Below, piece by piece: positions 62,416 through 64,000 of a stretch of 64,000 nucleotides of DNA (positions are counted from its first letter, which is position 1; each line of letters opens with the position of its first letter). This DNA comes from an uncultured Lachnospiraceae bacterium (lineage in GTDB: Bacteria > Bacillota > Clostridia > Lachnospirales > Lachnospiraceae): contig CAJURF010000004.1 of NCBI GenBank assembly GCA_910588825.1, positions 21,702 to 85,701 on the forward strand. Direction: 5' to 3'. Both the position numbers and the translations under genes were made by a program. Under the pieces are notes generated by a model that saw nothing but the letters and a program-made list of their open reading frames with translations, had not been told where the DNA came from and searched no databases.

Positions 62416-62513
62416 CTTTTCTCTCCCGTATGTTATTCAGGTTGTTAAGACTCTGTCGGAAAATAACTGACACAATATCCTGCGTAATCTATATCAGCTA
62501 TTTACATACAATT

Positions 62514-62699
62514 CCTAGAGCGTGTTTGAAAATTGCTTTATGTCAACCGTGCGTCACAGTTTGTACCCAAGGGTATGATATGGGAGATTTGCTCCGCATG
62601 AGGACGCTGTAGCGGGCTACAGCAACCGAATGAGGAGCAAATCTCCCGCAAAGTGGGGCGTGCGGGTGGCGTGAATGAATTTTCAAACACGCTCTAGGC
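62514..62699. mobile_element. MITE-like element, copy 2 (complete)
   Basis: The 186-base element has perfect 21-bp terminal inverted repeats, starting CCTAGAGCGTGTTTGAAAATT and ending in its reverse complement. Nested inside are 14-bp arms GGGAGATTTGCTCC/GGAGCAAATCTCCC and a GCTGTAG-CGGG-CTACAGC hairpin. The interior matches copy 1 at 37821-37962. The TAG stop of dapA falls in the right terminal repeat. There is no coding content and no clear target duplication. Confidence 0.85.
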
Positions 62700-63584
62700 A
62701 AGAGGAATACCAAACTCCTTCATGGCTTTTGCCAGTCTCTCCTGATTTGCCGGTTCCATATCTGTCAATGGCGCACGGAGGGAACCCACTTCCATTCCCA
62801 TCAGATTCAGCGCTGCTTTCGCCGGAATGGGGTTCACTTCGCAGAACAAAGCATTAATAAGCGGCAGTGCGTCCAGCTGTATCTTCCTGCTGCCTTCTAC
62901 ATCTCCGTCCAGAAATTTCTGCACCATATCATGGGTCTGCTGAGGAGCCACGTTGGACAGCACGGAGATCACGCCTTTGCCGCCCAGGGCCATGAGAGGC
63001 ACCACCTGGTCATCATTTCCAGAGTACAAATCAATGCATCCCTCTGCCAGAGCCATCAGCTCCGCCACCTGTGAAATATTTCCGCTGGCCTCTTTGATTC
63101 CCACAATATTGGGCACATTTTTCGCCAGAGCCACGGCAGTCCCCGGAAGAATGTTGCATCCCGTTCTGCTGGGTACATTATAAAGGATAATCGGCACTGA
63201 GACAGCAGACGCAATCCTTGTATAGTGGGCAATCAGACCATTCTGCGTAGCTTTATTATAGTATGGCGTCACCAGGAGCAGTCCATCCGCCCCATCTTTT
63301 TGAGCTTCCTGGGACAAATCAATGGCTGTCTGCGTGCAGTTGGAACCGGTCCCTGCAATGACCGGAATTCTTTTTTTAACTTTTTCCACCGTAAACCGTA
63401 TGGCTTCTGAATGTTCTTCTATAGTCAGTGTGGATGATTCCCCTGTGGTCCCGCAGATGATAATGGCATCTGAGCCGTTCTTAATCTGGAATTCCAGAAG
63501 TTCCTCCAGTTTATCATAATTTACTTCCCCGTTTGACAGCATAGGTGTGACAATCGCCACGCCAGCCCCTGTAAAAATAGCCAT
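62694..63584 (-). CDS. dapA: 4-hydroxy-tetrahydrodipicolinate synthase
   Basis: A 296-residue aldolase that condenses pyruvate and aspartate semialdehyde at the start of the lysine/diaminopimelate branch. The Schiff-base Lys164 is in VGIKEASGN, the catalytic Tyr is in LYNVPSRTG, and GTTGESSTL is at about 45-53. AGGAGG lies seven bases before the ATG at 63584. The stop codon lies in the end of a MITE-like element, which may have trimmed or replaced the last residue or two. It is the first gene behind the lysine riboswitch. Confidence 0.97.
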   Translation of the reverse strand: MAIFTGAGVAIVTPMLSNGEVNYDKLEELLEFQIKNGSDAIIICGTTGESSTLTIEEHSEAIRFTVEKVKKRIPVIAGTGSNCTQTAIDLSQEAQKDGADGLLLVTPYYNKATQNGLIAHYTRIASAVSVPIILYNVPSRTGCNILPGTAVALAKNVPNIVGIKEASGNISQVAELMALAEGCIDLYSGNDDQVVPLMALGGKGVISVLSNVAPQQTHDMVQKFLDGDVEGSRKIQLDALPLINALFCEVNPIPAKAALNLMGMEVGSLRAPLTDMEPANQERLAKAMKEFGIPLA

Positions 63585-63624
63585 TGCTTTTTCCTCCTCA
63601 TCTTTTCTAATCAAACTTAAACAA

Positions 63625-63651
63625 ACAAAAAAAGGCAAACGGAAGTTCACC
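63625..63651 (-). terminator. Riboswitch-controlled terminator before dapA
   Basis: A GGUGAAC-UUCC-GUUUGCC stem (two G-U pairs) is followed by seven U residues, between the riboswitch and the dapA ribosome site. It is the expression platform: lysine binding should favour it. Confidence 0.8.
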
Positions 63652-63683
63652 TCTAAAGAACACGATTCACCAAAATATTCCCT

Positions 63684-63860
63684 AGATAGCTCCCCATCCT
63701 GATGTGTCCCCCTCAAGATGACAGTCATATGGTTCTTCACCATATGCCCAAAAACATAACGTCAGGCGCCATATCTTTTCGGCGTCTTCCCCTTTCCTCT
63801 GCTTTCTTCTGTACCTGAAACATCCGGCAGCCTACTGATGAAAAACGCAACCTCTATCTT
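63684..63860 (-). ncRNA. Lysine riboswitch (L-box)
   Basis: The minus-strand leader of dapA carries L-box features in order: P1 5' arm AGATAG followed by AGGUUGCG, the GGAAAGGGGAAGACGCCGAA core, the GACUGUCA segment near the 3' side and the P1 3' arm AGCUAUCU. The length (about 177 nt) and its place before a lysine-biosynthesis gene fit. Lysine should stop transcription through the downstream terminator. Confidence 0.92.
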
Positions 63861-63881
63861 CTTTTTCAAAATTTTATGATT

Positions 63882-63910
63882 ACTATAGCATGAAAAGACT
63901 TCTCTGTCAA
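63882..63910 (-). promoter_or_regulatory. Promoter of the lysine riboswitch-dapA-dapB unit
   Basis: On the minus strand TTGACA and TATAGT are separated by exactly 17 bases, placing the transcript start about 15 bases before the riboswitch P1 stem. Nothing else is recognisable from here to the window end. Confidence 0.85.
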
Positions 63911-64000
63911 CGGGAAATGTGGCTGTGAACTGATTTCCCCCGCTTCGGGAGTTTAACAGTTGAATACTAGAAAAAACACTTGCAGGCCGCATAAAACCTG

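Noticed and set aside
63585..63743. An N-terminal extension of dapA to 63743
   Set aside because: The extension would translate the riboswitch and terminator. The ATG at 63584 has a perfect ribosome site and matches the family start.
63762..63992. A 76-codon minus-strand frame before dapA
   Set aside because: It overlaps the lysine riboswitch and its promoter, and has no ribosome site.
1..64000. CRISPR arrays, tRNA or rRNA genes, and intact transposases or integrases
   Set aside because: No regularly spaced direct repeats, no cloverleaf-like sequences with TTCRA and CCA features, and no DDE, HUH or tyrosine-recombinase motifs were found on either strand by reading. A tRNAscan-type search would settle the RNA genes.

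Overview
The window looks like a chromosomal segment of an anaerobic, low-to-mid GC Firmicute of the Lachnospiraceae (Blautia-like). The evidence is a SCIFF RiPP precursor and its radical-SAM maturase beside secDF, an oxygen-sensitive-type sulfatase maturase, a circularly permuted GH3 enzyme of the kind known from ruminococci and butyrivibrios, several GH94 phosphorylase and ABC sugar genes, and strong Shine-Dalgarno sites before almost every gene. Most genes are ordinary. Assignments rest on reading motifs and gene order, not on database searches.

Layout. 1-10.4 kb: recJ (cut by the window edge), secDF, scfB, scfA, a TIGR04086-type membrane protein, a repeat-rich surface protein, a CNNM/CBS transporter, and DUF218 and DUF362 proteins. 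10.5-11.9 kb: a MATE exporter. 12.0-18.4 kb: an AT-rich accessory island holding a 54-aa protein, an unrecognised 1157-aa protein with an HExxH motif, an FRG-domain protein, and decayed fragments on both sides. This is my best candidate for an undescribed system, probably defence-like. 18.4-25 kb: a sorbitol-type dehydrogenase, a DUF554 protein, a two-component system and a HAD hydrolase. 25-37.8 kb: a beta-glucoside locus with two regulators, two GH94 phosphorylases, a three-gene ABC importer and a permuted GH3 beta-glucosidase. 37.8-43.9 kb: a second accessory stretch with a TipA-like MerR regulator, a sigma/anti-sigma pair, decayed ORFs, MITE-like elements and a probably truncated URO-D family gene.

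43.9-52.8 kb: a sulfur locus. Its genes encode an AraC regulator, a Cys-type sulfatase, a heteromeric NitT/TauT-type ABC importer (lipoprotein, two permeases, two ATPases), a TauE/SafE permease and the anaerobic sulfatase maturase. Together they could import a small sulfated or sulfonated compound, cleave it and export the anion. 53-59.4 kb: a complete ribose operon (rbsKDACB) with its LacI-type repressor and palindromic operators. 59.5-64 kb: long-form HPF, an orphan eukaryote-type HisA, an Asp/Asn-rich lipoprotein, and dapB-dapA behind a lysine riboswitch with a clear promoter and terminator.

Two copies of one MITE-like element occur, next to the GH3 gene and dapA, and in both cases the element carries the stop codon of the neighbouring gene. 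No tRNA, rRNA, CRISPR array or intact transposase was seen.
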